From positions 124,001 through 188,000 of the forward strand of contig NZ_CP040887.1 in assembly GCF_006337125.1 (NCBI RefSeq): a DNA stretch of 64,000 bases, written 5' to 3'. The translations under genes and the position numbers were made by a program. The notes below the pieces were generated by a model. It did not search any database, was not told the DNA's origin, and worked only from the letters and a program-made list of their open reading frames with translations. Below are positions 24,880 to 34,300 of the stretch, piece after piece (the stretch's first letter is position 1; each line of letters opens with the position of its first letter). Origin of the DNA: Serinicoccus chungangensis (GTDB taxonomy: Bacteria > Actinomycetota > Actinomycetes > Actinomycetales > Dermatophilaceae).

Positions 24880-26121
24880 ATGCACGTCGTGGTCGTCGCC
24901 CACGCCCGGCACCCGTTGGCCGAGCCCTTCGCCGGAGGCCTGGAGTCGCTCACGGCACACCTCGTCTCGGGCCTCGTCGGGCGGGGGCACCGGGTCAGCG
25001 TGTTCGCGGCACCCGGCAGCCAGGAGCTCCCCGGGGTGGACTACCTGTGGCCCCAGACCCTGCAGCTCAGCGCCGCGGCCCAGGCGGACGTCTCCATGCC
25101 CGAGCCGGGCTGGATGCAGCAGCACCACGCCTACCTCAGCCTCATGATGGACCTCGCCCAGCGCACGGACGTCGACGTCGTGCACACCCATGCCCTGCAC
25201 CACCTCCCGGTGGCCATGGCGCCGCTCCTGCCCGCCCCCACGGTGCTGTCCCTGCACACCCCGCCGACGCCGTGGCTGGAGTCGGCGCTGCGGGCCGCCC
25301 AGGGCATACCGGGCCGTCAGCCGGTCGTCACCGCCGTCAGTCGGCACACCGCCCGGGCGTGGTCGGACCTCGTCCGCCCCCAGCTCGTGCCGAACGGGAT
25401 CGACACCCGGGAGTGGCGCCCGGGCCCCGGCGGCCCGGCCCTCGTCTGGTCCGGACGGATCACCCCGGAGAAGGCACCGCACCTGGCGGTCGGCATCGCC
25501 CGCCGCGCCGGCCTGCCGCTCGTGCTGGCCGGCCCGCTCTCCGACGAGACCTACGCGCGCGAGGTGCTGTGGCCGCTCCTGGGGGAGGGGATCACGTATG
25601 CCGGGCACCTGTGCACCGCCGACCTCGCCTCGCTCGTGGGGCGCAGCGCGGCCGCGCTGGTCACCCCCGTCTGGGACGAGCCCTTCGGTCTCGTGGCCGC
25701 CGAGGCGCTGGCCTGCGGCACTCCCGTGCTCGCGCTGGACCGGGGCGGGCTCGGCGAGGTCGTGGGCGAGCAGGTCGGCCGGCTGGTCCCGGTGCAGGAC
25801 CGGACGGGGCGACCCCTCACGGAGCAGGAGCTGGTGCGCAGCGGGGCCGCGCTGCTGGGCGAGGTGCTGCAGCTGTCGCGCCCGCTCGCCCGCGCCCACG
25901 CCCTGGAGCACCACTCGGTGGACGTCATGGTCGACCGCTTCGAGCGGGTCTACGAGTCCGCGACGCGGCTGGGCCGCCGCTCCCTGCGCGAGCCGCGGGG
26001 GACGGGCAGGGTCGCCCAGCGCGTGGGGCGGCGCAAGCGCGCCACCATGGAGCGGACCGCGCACCCCCGGACCGTGGGGTCGCTGGCCCTCTCCGAGGCC
26101 GAGGCAGAGCCCGGCCGGTGA
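24880..26121 (+). CDS. Glycosyltransferase family 4 (GT-B), first gene of glycan operon
   Basis: 413-residue GT-B glycosyltransferase. The N-terminal domain opens MHVVVVAHARHPL and contains DVVHTHALHHLP and TVLSLHTPPTPW. The C-terminal donor domain carries WSGRITPEKAPHLAVGIA and the EX7E-like stretch PVWDEPFGLVAAEALACGTPVLA. It would use a nucleotide-activated sugar in the cytosol. The ATG at 24880 has CTGGAGG upstream; a TATTGT at 24789-24794 is a possible -10 box. It heads a run of six genes joined by 4-bp overlaps; the next gene starts inside its stop (GTGA). A basic C-terminal tail may touch the membrane. Confidence 0.92.
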   Translation: MHVVVVAHARHPLAEPFAGGLESLTAHLVSGLVGRGHRVSVFAAPGSQELPGVDYLWPQTLQLSAAAQADVSMPEPGWMQQHHAYLSLMMDLAQRTDVDVVHTHALHHLPVAMAPLLPAPTVLSLHTPPTPWLESALRAAQGIPGRQPVVTAVSRHTARAWSDLVRPQLVPNGIDTREWRPGPGGPALVWSGRITPEKAPHLAVGIARRAGLPLVLAGPLSDETYAREVLWPLLGEGITYAGHLCTADLASLVGRSAAALVTPVWDEPFGLVAAEALACGTPVLALDRGGLGEVVGEQVGRLVPVQDRTGRPLTEQELVRSGAALLGEVLQLSRPLARAHALEHHSVDVMVDRFERVYESATRLGRRSLREPRGTGRVAQRVGRRKRATMERTAHPRTVGSLALSEAEAEPGR

Positions 26122-27271
26122 TCGGCTACTACCTGCACCACCAGGGGTCGGGCCACCGGCGCCGCGCCACCGCCGTGGCCCGCCGCGCCCGGCACCACGT
26201 CACCGGGCTGGGCAGCGGTCCGGCCCCGAAGGGCTGGCCGGGCGACTGGGTCGAGCTGGCCCGGGACGACGACCCGGCCGTGGACCCCGAGGGGGCGGAC
26301 GTCACCGCCCGTGGGGTGCTGCACTGGGTGCCCCTGCACCACCGGGGGCTGCTGCGGCGGCACGCCCAGCTGCTCGCGTGGCTCGAGCAGGACCGCCCCG
26401 AGCTGCTCGTCGTGGACGTGTCCGTCGAGGTCAGCCTGCTGGCGCGGCTGTGCGGCGTGCCCGTGGTGGTGGGGGGTATGCCGGGGCGACGCGCCGACGC
26501 GGTGCACGCGCTGGCCTACGACGTGGCGGAAGCCGTCCTCGCCCCCTGGCCCGCCGGTGCCCACCCGCTGGAGGACTGGCCCGCGCGGTGGCGGGTCAAG
26601 ACCTGGGAGGTCGGCGGCATCAGCGCGATGCCCGACGCGGTGCCCTCCTCCGACGCCGCGCCCTCCGCCGACGCCGCGCCTTCCTCCGACGGCACCCTCG
26701 CGCCCGCAGCGGCGGGGGTGACGACGGGCAGCGGCGGGAGCGGTCGCCAGGTGCTGGTGCTGTGGGGCCACGGGGGCGAGCCGCTGCGCCCCGAGCAGCT
26801 CCAGGAGGCGCGGTCCGCGACCCCCGGGTGGACCTGGGTGGTCCGTGGCGGCGGGCACCCGTCGTCGCCGGACCTCTCGGCCGAGCTGTCCCGGGCCGAC
26901 GTCGTGGTGTGCCACGGCGGTCAGGGCGCGGTCGCCGACGTCGCGCTCGCCCGACGACCGGCCGTCGTGCTCGCCCAGGAGCGGCCCTTCGACGAGCAGG
27001 TCGCGACGGCGGCCGCCGTGTCCCTCCTGGGATCGCCGCGACGGGCCACGGGTGGCCCGAGGGCGCCCGCTGGCCCGGTCTGCTCTCCCGCGCCCTCGAG
27101 CTCGGTGGGCCCGGATGGGCCCGCTGGGGGACGGACGGTGCCGCCGCCACCGCCGCCGGCCACCTCGACGCGCTCGCCGACTCGCTGGCGCGCCGCGCCC
27201 GCGGCGACGGGTCCGGACCCGGCACCACCCCGGGTGCCGTGGTCGGCGAGGGCGTGGGGCGGGGAGCATGA
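26118..27271 (+). pseudogene. MurG-like (GT28-type) glycosyltransferase, frameshifted
   Basis: A GT-B glycosyltransferase starting at GTG 26118 (GTGA overlap). The N-terminus has the MurG-like HHQGSGHRRRATAVARR and the C-terminal domain has VVCHGGQGAVADVALARRP. The frame breaks after AAAVSLLG: the downstream part continues in another frame as IAATGHGWPEGARWPG... and ends at 27271, overlapping the next gene (ATGA). One extra G in the GGG run at 27029-27031 would restore LLGIAATGHG and a complete protein of about 384 residues. The reading frame as given instead runs into the next gene. Either a sequencing error or a real lesion. The Ala/Ser/Pro-rich linker near residues 175-210 is a variable insertion. 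Confidence 0.85.
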
Positions 27272-28179
27272 GCGTCGCGGTCCTCACCCTCGCGCACGGT
27301 CGGCACGACCACCTGCGCGGTCAGGTCGCCGGGCTCGCGACGGGGTCGCGCCGGCCGGACCTGCACGTCGTCGCGGCCATCGGCGACCCGGACGTCGCCC
27401 GGGTGGCGCGCGAGGCCTGGGCCGAGCACGACGGGCCGGACGAGCCCGACCGGCCCGACGTCCGCGGTGACGGCCCGCGCCCCGACGGGTCCACCACCAC
27501 GCGGCTGCTCGTCGTCGAGGTCGAGGCCGACCCGCGGGGGCTGCCGCTCGCGCTGGCCCGCAACACCGCGGCCGCCACGGCGGTGCGGCACGGGGCCCGC
27601 ACCCTCGTCTTCCTGGACGTCGACTGCATACCCGGACCCCGCACGGTCGAGACCTATGCGACGGCGCTGGCGGGTCCGAGGCCCGGCGCGGCGCCGTTGG
27701 TCCTGGGCGGGGACGTGGCCTACCTGCCACCCCGGCCGCAGGGGTGGGACGACCCGGCCGAGCTCGCCCGGCTGGGCGAGCACCGGCCCGACCGGGTCCG
27801 GCTGCCGGCGGGGGAGCAGCGCCGGGAGCCCGACCTCACCCGCTTCTGGTCGTTGAGCTTCGCGACCACGGCGGACGACCTGGAGGCCGTGGGAGGGTTC
27901 TGCACCGACTACGTCGGGTACGGCGGGGAGGACACCGACTTCGGTCAGCTCATCGGCGAGCGGGGCGGGACGCTCGCGTGGATCGGCGGGGCGACCGCCT
28001 ACCACCAGCACCACGCGTCCTCCTCCCCGCCGGTGACCCACCTGGAGTCGGTCGTGCGCAACGCGGGCGTCTTCGCCGACCGCTGGGGGTGGTGGCCGAT
28101 GGAGGGGTGGCTCGAGGCCTTCCGGCGGCTCGGCCTGGCGGAGCAGGACCGGTCCGGGCGCTGGGTGGTGAGCGGGTGA
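27268..28179 (+). CDS. Glycosyltransferase family 2 (GT-A) with galactosyltransferase-type C-terminus
   Basis: 303-residue GT-A enzyme. MSVAVLTLAHGR opens the nucleotide-binding fold; the metal-binding DxD appears as FLDVDCIPGP, and the acceptor-side motif GYGGEDTDFG matches the Glyco_transf_7C / galactosyltransferase C-terminal type, also seen in the large fusion protein downstream. A histidine cluster (YHQHHASS) follows. No membrane segment. It overlaps its neighbours by 4 bp on both sides. It likely adds a hexose to a lipid-linked or surface glycan; donor and linkage are unknown. Confidence 0.9.
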   Translation: MSVAVLTLAHGRHDHLRGQVAGLATGSRRPDLHVVAAIGDPDVARVAREAWAEHDGPDEPDRPDVRGDGPRPDGSTTTRLLVVEVEADPRGLPLALARNTAAATAVRHGARTLVFLDVDCIPGPRTVETYATALAGPRPGAAPLVLGGDVAYLPPRPQGWDDPAELARLGEHRPDRVRLPAGEQRREPDLTRFWSLSFATTADDLEAVGGFCTDYVGYGGEDTDFGQLIGERGGTLAWIGGATAYHQHHASSSPPVTHLESVVRNAGVFADRWGWWPMEGWLEAFRRLGLAEQDRSGRWVVSG

Positions 28180-29294
28180 GCGCCGTGCGGGTGCGGCACG
28201 TCCCCGCCGCCCACCCCTACGTCGAGCACGTCCAGGCGCCGCCGGCCAGCGCGGCGCCGCCCGCCGTGACCGTGCTGCCCGACCCACCGGTGCCCGGCGC
28301 GCCCCCGGGGCAGTGGTGGCCGCACCCGGCGCTGGACGAGGGGTGGGTGCGCGCGCACGCGCGCGAGCAGGACGTCCTGCACGTGCACTTCGGGGTGGAG
28401 GGGCGCAGCCTGCCCGAGCTGCGCTCCTGGCTGGACGCGCTCGGCGACCTGGGGCTGCCGCTCGTCCACACGGTCCACGACGTCGACCACCCCCACCTCC
28501 ACGACCAGACGCACCACCGGGACCAGCTGGCGCTGCTCGTCGAGCGCTCCGACGGCCTGCTCACCCTCAGCGAGGGGGCGGCGCGCCGCGTCGAGCAGGA
28601 GCACGGGCGCCGGCCGCTCGTCCTGCCGCACCCGCACGTGGTCCCGCTGGACCTGCTCGACGGCCCCCGCCCGGTGCACGAGGAGCTGCGCGTCGGGCTG
28701 CACCTCAAGAGCCTGCGCACCAATCTGGCGCCCCTGCGCGTCCTGCCGGCGCTGCTCGAGGCGCTGCCGCACCTGCCGGGACGGACCGGGCGCCCCGCCG
28801 TGCTGGAGATCCGGGCCCACCCGGAGGTCCTGGACCCGGGCTTCCCCCGTCACGACGCGGAGCTCGCCGGGCTGCTGCGCCGGCTGCTCGACGACCCGCC
28901 GCCCGGGGTCGAGGTCCTCGTGGGCCCGCGCCTGGACGACGAGGAACTCTGGACGGCCCTGCAGGCGCTGGACGTCTCGGTGCTCCCCTACGCCTGGGCC
29001 ACGCACTCCGGCTGGGTCGAGGCGTGCCGCGACCTGGGCACCTGGGTGCTCGCCCCGCAGGTCGGGCACCTCGAGGAGCAGGGCGCGGACATGCTCAGGA
29101 CCTGGGGGCCGCCGGACCGGGCACCGTCCGCGTCGCGCCTGGTGGACCTCCTCGCGCGGTGCGCGTCCGGACCACCCGCCCGCCCCGGCCGTGCGTCCCG
29201 GTCCGCGCAGCGGTCCGAGCTGGCGCGGCGGCACGCCCAGGTGTATGCCGGTGTCCTCGAGGGACGACGGATCGACGGAGGGAACCCACCGTGA
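28176..29294 (+). CDS. GT-B glycosyltransferase
   Basis: 372-residue protein with a GT-B layout. The first domain has DVLHVHFGVEGRSLPEL and LVHTVHDVDHPH, both typical acceptor-domain strands. The second has LRVGLHLKSLR and a C-terminal LDVSVLPYAWATHSGWVEACRDLGTWVLAP, where the expected EX7E is replaced by SGWVEACRDLG, found in divergent family-4 enzymes. GTG start at 28176 overlaps the previous stop (GTGA). Part of the six-gene glycan operon; specificity unknown. Confidence 0.82.
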   Translation: MSAVRVRHVPAAHPYVEHVQAPPASAAPPAVTVLPDPPVPGAPPGQWWPHPALDEGWVRAHAREQDVLHVHFGVEGRSLPELRSWLDALGDLGLPLVHTVHDVDHPHLHDQTHHRDQLALLVERSDGLLTLSEGAARRVEQEHGRRPLVLPHPHVVPLDLLDGPRPVHEELRVGLHLKSLRTNLAPLRVLPALLEALPHLPGRTGRPAVLEIRAHPEVLDPGFPRHDAELAGLLRRLLDDPPPGVEVLVGPRLDDEELWTALQALDVSVLPYAWATHSGWVEACRDLGTWVLAPQVGHLEEQGADMLRTWGPPDRAPSASRLVDLLARCASGPPARPGRASRSAQRSELARRHAQVYAGVLEGRRIDGGNPP

Positions 29295-30202
29295 GCGACG
29301 ACGGACGGCGGCGCCACTACGGCGGCTTCTACGGGCTGGAGGAGCTGCCCGCGACAGGGCGACCGAGGCTCGCGGTCTTCGGCAACTGCCAGGCCGAGGC
29401 GTTGCGCGTCGCCCTGGACACCTCCGGCGCCCTGGACACCGTGCGGATGCCACCGGTGCACGAGCTGGAGGAGGCGGACCTGCCCCACCTGGACCGCCTG
29501 CTGACGTGGGTCGACGTGCTCGTCGCCCAGTCGGTGGCCGACGACTACCGGGGTATGCCGCTCGGCACCGCCCAGGTCGCGGCGCGGTTGCGGCCGCCGG
29601 CCCGCGTGGTGGCCGCGCCCAACTACTTCTTCACCGGGCTCTACCCCGAGCAGGTGCTGGTGCGGCACCCGGACGTCGAGGACCCGCCCGTGGTGCCCTA
29701 CCACGACGTGCGGCGGCTGGCCCGCGCCGCCGGGTGGGACGGCCCCTGGGAGGCGCCGCCCGCACTCGTGCGCGAGCTCGCCGCCGACTCGCTGGCCGAG
29801 CTCGAGCGGCGCGAGCACGCGCAGGGGAGCCTGCGCATCAGCGACGTCGTCCGCGCCGCCGGGGCCGAGGCGGGCCGGACCGTCGACCACCCCGGCAACG
29901 CGGTGCTGCTGGCGCTGGCCGGGCGGGTGCTCGAGGAGGTGCGACCCGGTGCGGGGGCGGGCGTCCAGGACCCGGGGCGGGTCCTGCTCGCCTCCGTGGC
30001 CACCCCCCTGTCGCAGGGGGTCCTCGAGGCGCTCGACCTGCGGGGCGAGCCCCGTGCAGGCTGGGTCGTCGACGGCGAGGCGGTCTCCGACGACGAGGTG
30101 GGGGCCGCGCACCGGGAGTTCTACGCCCGCCACCCGCGGGTCGTCGAGGTCGGCATGGCGAAGAAGGAGGACCTGCTGCGGAGGTGGGGATGGCGCGGGT
30201 GA
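29291..30202 (+). CDS. WcbI-like polysaccharide biosynthesis protein
   Basis: 303-residue protein of the WcbI type (named after a Burkholderia capsule gene; the family is considered a putative acetyl/acyltransferase). Diagnostic N-terminal RLAVFGNCQAEALRVAL is present, then DVLVAQSVADDYRGMPLGTAQ and AAPNYFFTGLYPEQ. GTG start at 29291 in a GTGA overlap. Embedded between glycosyltransferases, it most likely decorates the same glycan with a non-sugar group. The reaction remains inference. Confidence 0.82.
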   Translation: MSDDGRRRHYGGFYGLEELPATGRPRLAVFGNCQAEALRVALDTSGALDTVRMPPVHELEEADLPHLDRLLTWVDVLVAQSVADDYRGMPLGTAQVAARLRPPARVVAAPNYFFTGLYPEQVLVRHPDVEDPPVVPYHDVRRLARAAGWDGPWEAPPALVRELAADSLAELERREHAQGSLRISDVVRAAGAEAGRTVDHPGNAVLLALAGRVLEEVRPGAGAGVQDPGRVLLASVATPLSQGVLEALDLRGEPRAGWVVDGEAVSDDEVGAAHREFYARHPRVVEVGMAKKEDLLRRWGWRG

Positions 30203-32486
30203 CGCCGCCGCTGGTCCACCTGGTGCCCGGGCCCGAGGGGCACGGCGTCGTGCGGCACGGGCTCGGCGTCCACCCCCACCTGGGGGAGGCCGAGCTGCTG
30301 CGGTGCGCCCGGCTCGACGAGCTCGCCGACGGTGCCCTCACCGGCCGGGTGGTGGTCGCGCAGGTGACCGACCGGCTGCTGGCCTCCTCGCCGGACCAGG
30401 GGCTGGAGCAGTGGCGCCGGGTGCTGCGGGGGGCGGCCCGGCTGACGCTGGTGCTGCACGACCTGCCGCAGCGCTCGGACGGGCGCCACCGTCGGGCGCG
30501 CAGCGAGCTCTACGCCGGCCTGGCGGCCTCCGCGGACACGGTCGTCGTGGCGAGCACGCACGAGCGGCTGCTGCTGGCGGCGGCGCTGCGCCGGGCCCGG
30601 CCGGACGCGGCCACCGCGGTCCTGGACCGCACCCTCGTCGTGCCGCTGCCGGTCGAGCCCGACGCCGGCGCCGCCCCCCGTCCGCCGGGCACCCCGACGG
30701 GGCCCCTCACCGTCGTCACGCTCGGGTTCGTCTACCCGGGCAAGGGGCTCGAGGAGGTGGTCGACGCCGCGGCGCTCGCGGCCCGGGACCCCCGGCTCGG
30801 GGGAAGAGCGGTCGAGGTGGTCAACCTCGGGGGTGCGTCGCAGGGCCACGAGGACCTGCTGGAGCAGCTGGCCGCGCGGGCCGGGGACGCGGGGGTGCGC
30901 TGGCACACCACCGGCTACGTGCCCGACGACCGGCTGCCGGGTCTGCTCGCCGCGGCGACGGTGCCGGTCGCGGCGCACCGGCACGTGTCCGCGTCCGGCT
31001 CGGTGGCGACCTGGCTCGCCGCGGGACGACGGCCGGTGCTGCTCGACTCCAGGTATGCCCGTGAGCTCGCCGCCCGGCTGCCCGGGACCGTGCAGCCGGT
31101 CACCGAGGACCGGCTCGCCGAGGTGCTCGCCGACGCCCTGGTCGAGGCGTCCTCGCCGGACGGGGCGGACCCGACCTGGCTGTCCCGTGACGTCCGCCTC
31201 GGGCCCGGCTGGGCGGAGGCCGGACGTCGCGTGGCGGGGCCGGCCCGCGAGCCGGCGGTCTCCGTCGTCGTGCCGTACTACCGCGACCAGGAGATGCTCG
31301 ACCTGATCGTCGAGCGCCTGGGCGCCCAGACCGGGGTCCGGGGTGGCCTGGAGCTGGTGGTGGCCGACGACGGCTCGCCCCGACCGCCCACGCTGCCGGT
31401 GGCCCCCCACGGGGCGGTCGGACGGATCCGCGTGCTGCGGCAGCCCGACGAGGGCTTCCGGCTCGCGGCGGCCCGCAACCTCGGCCTGGGGGCGACCACG
31501 GGGCGGGTGGTGGTCCTGCTCGACGGGGACACCGTGCCGGAGGAGGGGTACGTCGCCGCCCTGCAGCGGGCGTGCCTGGACCGGCCGACGCTCGCGGTCG
31601 GACGGCGCCGGCACGCCGACCTGCGCGGGCACGGTCCCTGGCCCCCGTCCGCCGAGCTGCCGGCGCCGCAGTGGCTGGCCGAGGGGTATGCGCAGACCCA
31701 GGACCTGCGGGCCGCCGACGACACCTCGTTCCGCTTCGTCATCGGTGCGGTGCTCGGGGTGTCCCGTGCCGTGCTCGACACCGTCGGCGGGTTCGAGGGC
31801 CGTCTCACCGGCTACGGCGGGGAGGACTGGGAGTTCGCGTGGCGGTGCTGGCTGGCGGGGGCGGCCCTCCGGCACGTTCCGGACGCGGTCGCGTGGCACG
31901 ACGGCCCGGACGTCGCCGGCCGCGCGGCAGGCGCAGGGACCGGGCTGGCGGGGGTCAAGAACGCCGAGACCACCCGCCTGGCCCGCCTGCTGCCGCACCC
32001 CCTGGTGCGCGGTCGTGGCTGGTCCTTCGCGCAGCCGGACGTCGTCGTGAGCCTCGACGCCCGGGGCTGGACCGACGGCCAGGTCGTGCTGGCGGTGGAG
32101 TCGGTGCTGCGACAGGGCGACGTGGGGGTCTGGCTGACCGGGACCGACGTGACGACGGTCCAGGGGGTGACGGATCCGCGCGTGCACCTGGGCCAGCCAC
32201 CTGCATCGGTCCTCTCCCGGGCGCGGGCCGAGGTGCGGCTGCAGCGGCCGGTCTGGGTGCACCGGCTGCCCTGGTCCCCGTGGCCGGCGCAGGTGGACCC
32301 CCCCGGACCGTCCCGCGGGACGGGGGCGGACGACCCGGCGAGCGGCGCTCAGGTGCGGGTCACCCGCGCCGCCGGCCTGGCCCGGCTCCAGGGCGCGGAC
32401 CCGGGGCCCTGCTGGCTGGGCGTCGACGCGGTCGAGCCCCTCCCGCCGGACGTCGTGGTCGAGCACTGGCGCGCCGCCCACCCTGA
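30199..32486 (+). CDS. Bifunctional GT4-GT2 glycosyltransferase (apparent missing stop)
   Basis: About 760 residues with two catalytic modules. Residues 1-340 form a GT-B unit (VVTLGFVYPGKGLEEVVDAA, HRHVSASGSVATWLAAGRRP). Residues about 350-620 form a GT2 unit with SVVVPYYRDQEM, the DxD site LLDGDTVPEEGY and GYGGEDWEFAWRC. A tail of about 140 residues follows. GTG 30199 continues the GTGA overlap pattern; ATG 30190 is also in frame. As given, the frame does not stop before the converging amidase but runs to 33597. One extra C in the CCC at 32481-32483 would end the protein as EHWRAAHP at a TGA (32484-32486). I therefore place the end there and treat the rest as antisense read-through. Confidence 0.8.
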
Positions 32487-32532
32487 CGGCGGGCGCGTCG
32501 ACGCGGGGGCCGGGGTCGCCCCGGGACGCCGG

Positions 32533-33912
32533 TCAGCCCGGGGTGTGCCGGCCGGTCTCCAGCGCGTGCATGACCCGCAGCACGCCGAGGTCGTCGAAGG
32601 GCCGGCCGACGACCTGCACGCCCACCGGCTTCCCCTCGGCGGTCCGGGCGGTGTCGACGGTCCCGGCCGGCTGGCCGGTCATGTTCCACGGCATGGTGAA
32701 GTTGATGTGCCACATGCCACGACCGTCGTCGGGATAGGGCATCGGCTGCTCGGCGGGGAACGCCACCCCGGGCGCGACCGGCGAGAGCAGCACGTCCGGG
32801 TCGCCCGCGGCCGCCCAGGCGGCGACCGTGCGGCTCTGGACCTCGGCGAAGCAGTGGTAGGCGTCCATGACCTCCGTGCCCGTGAGGTCGCTCGCCCGGC
32901 TGACCCAGTCCGCGATGTAGGGCAGCACCCGGCCCTGCGCCTGCGGGTCGAGCCGCGCGAAGTCCGCCCACGAGCGCGCCTGCCAGAACAGGTTGACCCC
33001 GTCGAGCACGTCCTGGGTCAGCCACGGACCGACCGTGCTCACCTCGGCACCCCCGTCGGCGAGCCGCCCCGCCGCCCCCTCCACCGCGGCGACGACCTCG
33101 GGGTCCGGCTCCACTCCGTACCCGGCCCGCGTCCACACCGCGACGCGCAGCCCCCGGACGTCGAGGTCGAGGTCCTCCCAGGGCTCGCGCTGCTCGGGCA
33201 GCGACGTCCAGTCCGCCGGGTCCGGCCCGGCGAGCACGGACAGGAGCAGGGCGCAGTCGCGGGCCGTGCGGGCCATGGGTCCGGCGACCCGGCCGAGGTA
33301 GGGCGAGTGCAGCGGGATCCGGCCGGCGCTCGGCTTGAGCGTGGCCAGGCCCAGCCACGTGCCGGGCAGCCGGATGGAGCCGCCGATGTCGGTCCCGACG
33401 TGCAGGGGGCCGTAGCCGCCCGCCGCCGCGGCGCCCGCGCCGGAGCTGGACCCACCGGTCGTCCAGGACGGGTCGAGGGGCGACCGGGTGATGCCGTGCC
33501 GGCTGGACACGCCGGAGGAGAGCATGCCCCAGTCCGGCATGACGGTGGACCCGAGGACGACCAGCCCCGCCTCGCGGCAGCGGCGGGCGACCGGTGAGTC
33601 GACCTCCGGGGCGACCGGGGTGACGCCGGCGCAGCCCATGGTCATCGGCACGCCCGCGCGGGCGAGGTTCTCCTTGAGCGTCACGGGTATGCCGTCCAGC
33701 GGGCCGAGCGGACGCCCCTGCTCCCAGCGGCGTGCCGACGCCGCCGCCTCCTCGAGCGTGGCGTCCACGGCGTCGCGGACCGCGAACGCGTTGAGCTGCC
33801 CCTCCTTCTCGTCGACCACCTGCTGGACGTGCGCCACGACGTCGGTCGGAGACAGCGAGCCGTCGGCATACGCCGTGGCGAGGGCCGCCGCCGTGCGGGA
33901 GGGGTCGGTCAT
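32533..33912 (-). CDS. Amidase (amidase signature family)
   Basis: 459-residue amidase signature enzyme. The Ser-cisSer-Lys triad is readable: Lys in VTLKENLARAG, cis-Ser in the Gly/Ser-rich TTGGSSSGAGAAAAGG, and nucleophile Ser in DIGGSIRLPG. The end has QPAGTVD...GKPVGVQVVGRPFDD, typical of the family. It hydrolyses an amide bond; the substrate is unknown and a GatA role is unlikely since no gatB/gatC adjoin. Start ATG 33912 has TACCGT 6 nt upstream and no ribosome-binding site (leaderless). It converges on the glycan operon. Confidence 0.93.
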   Translation of the reverse strand: MTDPSRTAAALATAYADGSLSPTDVVAHVQQVVDEKEGQLNAFAVRDAVDATLEEAAASARRWEQGRPLGPLDGIPVTLKENLARAGVPMTMGCAGVTPVAPEVDSPVARRCREAGLVVLGSTVMPDWGMLSSGVSSRHGITRSPLDPSWTTGGSSSGAGAAAAGGYGPLHVGTDIGGSIRLPGTWLGLATLKPSAGRIPLHSPYLGRVAGPMARTARDCALLLSVLAGPDPADWTSLPEQREPWEDLDLDVRGLRVAVWTRAGYGVEPDPEVVAAVEGAAGRLADGGAEVSTVGPWLTQDVLDGVNLFWQARSWADFARLDPQAQGRVLPYIADWVSRASDLTGTEVMDAYHCFAEVQSRTVAAWAAAGDPDVLLSPVAPGVAFPAEQPMPYPDDGRGMWHINFTMPWNMTGQPAGTVDTARTAEGKPVGVQVVGRPFDDLGVLRVMHALETGRHTPG

Positions 33913-33918
33913 GCGCCG

Positions 33919-33924
33919 ACGGTA
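33919..33924 (-). promoter_or_regulatory. -10 box (TACCGT) of leaderless amidase promoter
   Basis: TACCGT, then CGGCGC (6 nt), then the amidase ATG on the minus strand. Same architecture as the kinase and flavoprotein promoters. Confidence 0.5.
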
Positions 33925-34047
33925 GCCGGTCCCCGCGCCTGCCGCCCGGTGCACCGGGCGGGGTGGTGCTCCAGCCCGCGCGCGGCCCGGCGCGGGAGTA
34001 CGGTCGGAGATGCCGTACCACCCACCGCCCTTCTCAGGGGAGCTGAC

Positions 34048-34230
34048 ATGAGCACCGAGAGCACCGAGCCCGGCCGTCCCTCCGACCCCGTCCCGCACGA
34101 GGACGCCCCGACGAGCCCGAAGAGCCCCGGTCCGCCGCCGGCGTCCGACCCGGCCAGGCACGACGACCCGGACCCGCACCGTCCGGACGAGGCGCCGAAG
34201 GGGCCCGGCCCGCACGACCCGCAGGACTGA
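34048..34230 (+). CDS. Small proline/aspartate-rich hypothetical protein
   Basis: 60-residue, disordered, Pro/Asp/His-rich polypeptide (MSTESTEPGRPSDPVPHED...). ATG 34048 has a good AGGGGAG site upstream, and TACGGT at 33999-34004 could be a -10 box, which supports a real gene despite low complexity. No domain recognised. It precedes the CHRD operon by 186 bp. Function unknown; it may be a chance frame. Confidence 0.5.
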   Translation: MSTESTEPGRPSDPVPHEDAPTSPKSPGPPPASDPARHDDPDPHRPDEAPKGPGPHDPQD

Positions 34231-34300
34231 GACCCGGGCGCGCCGGACCGTCCCGACGAGACCTGCGTGCAGCACCGGCGAAAAAAACTTCGAGCCGGTC

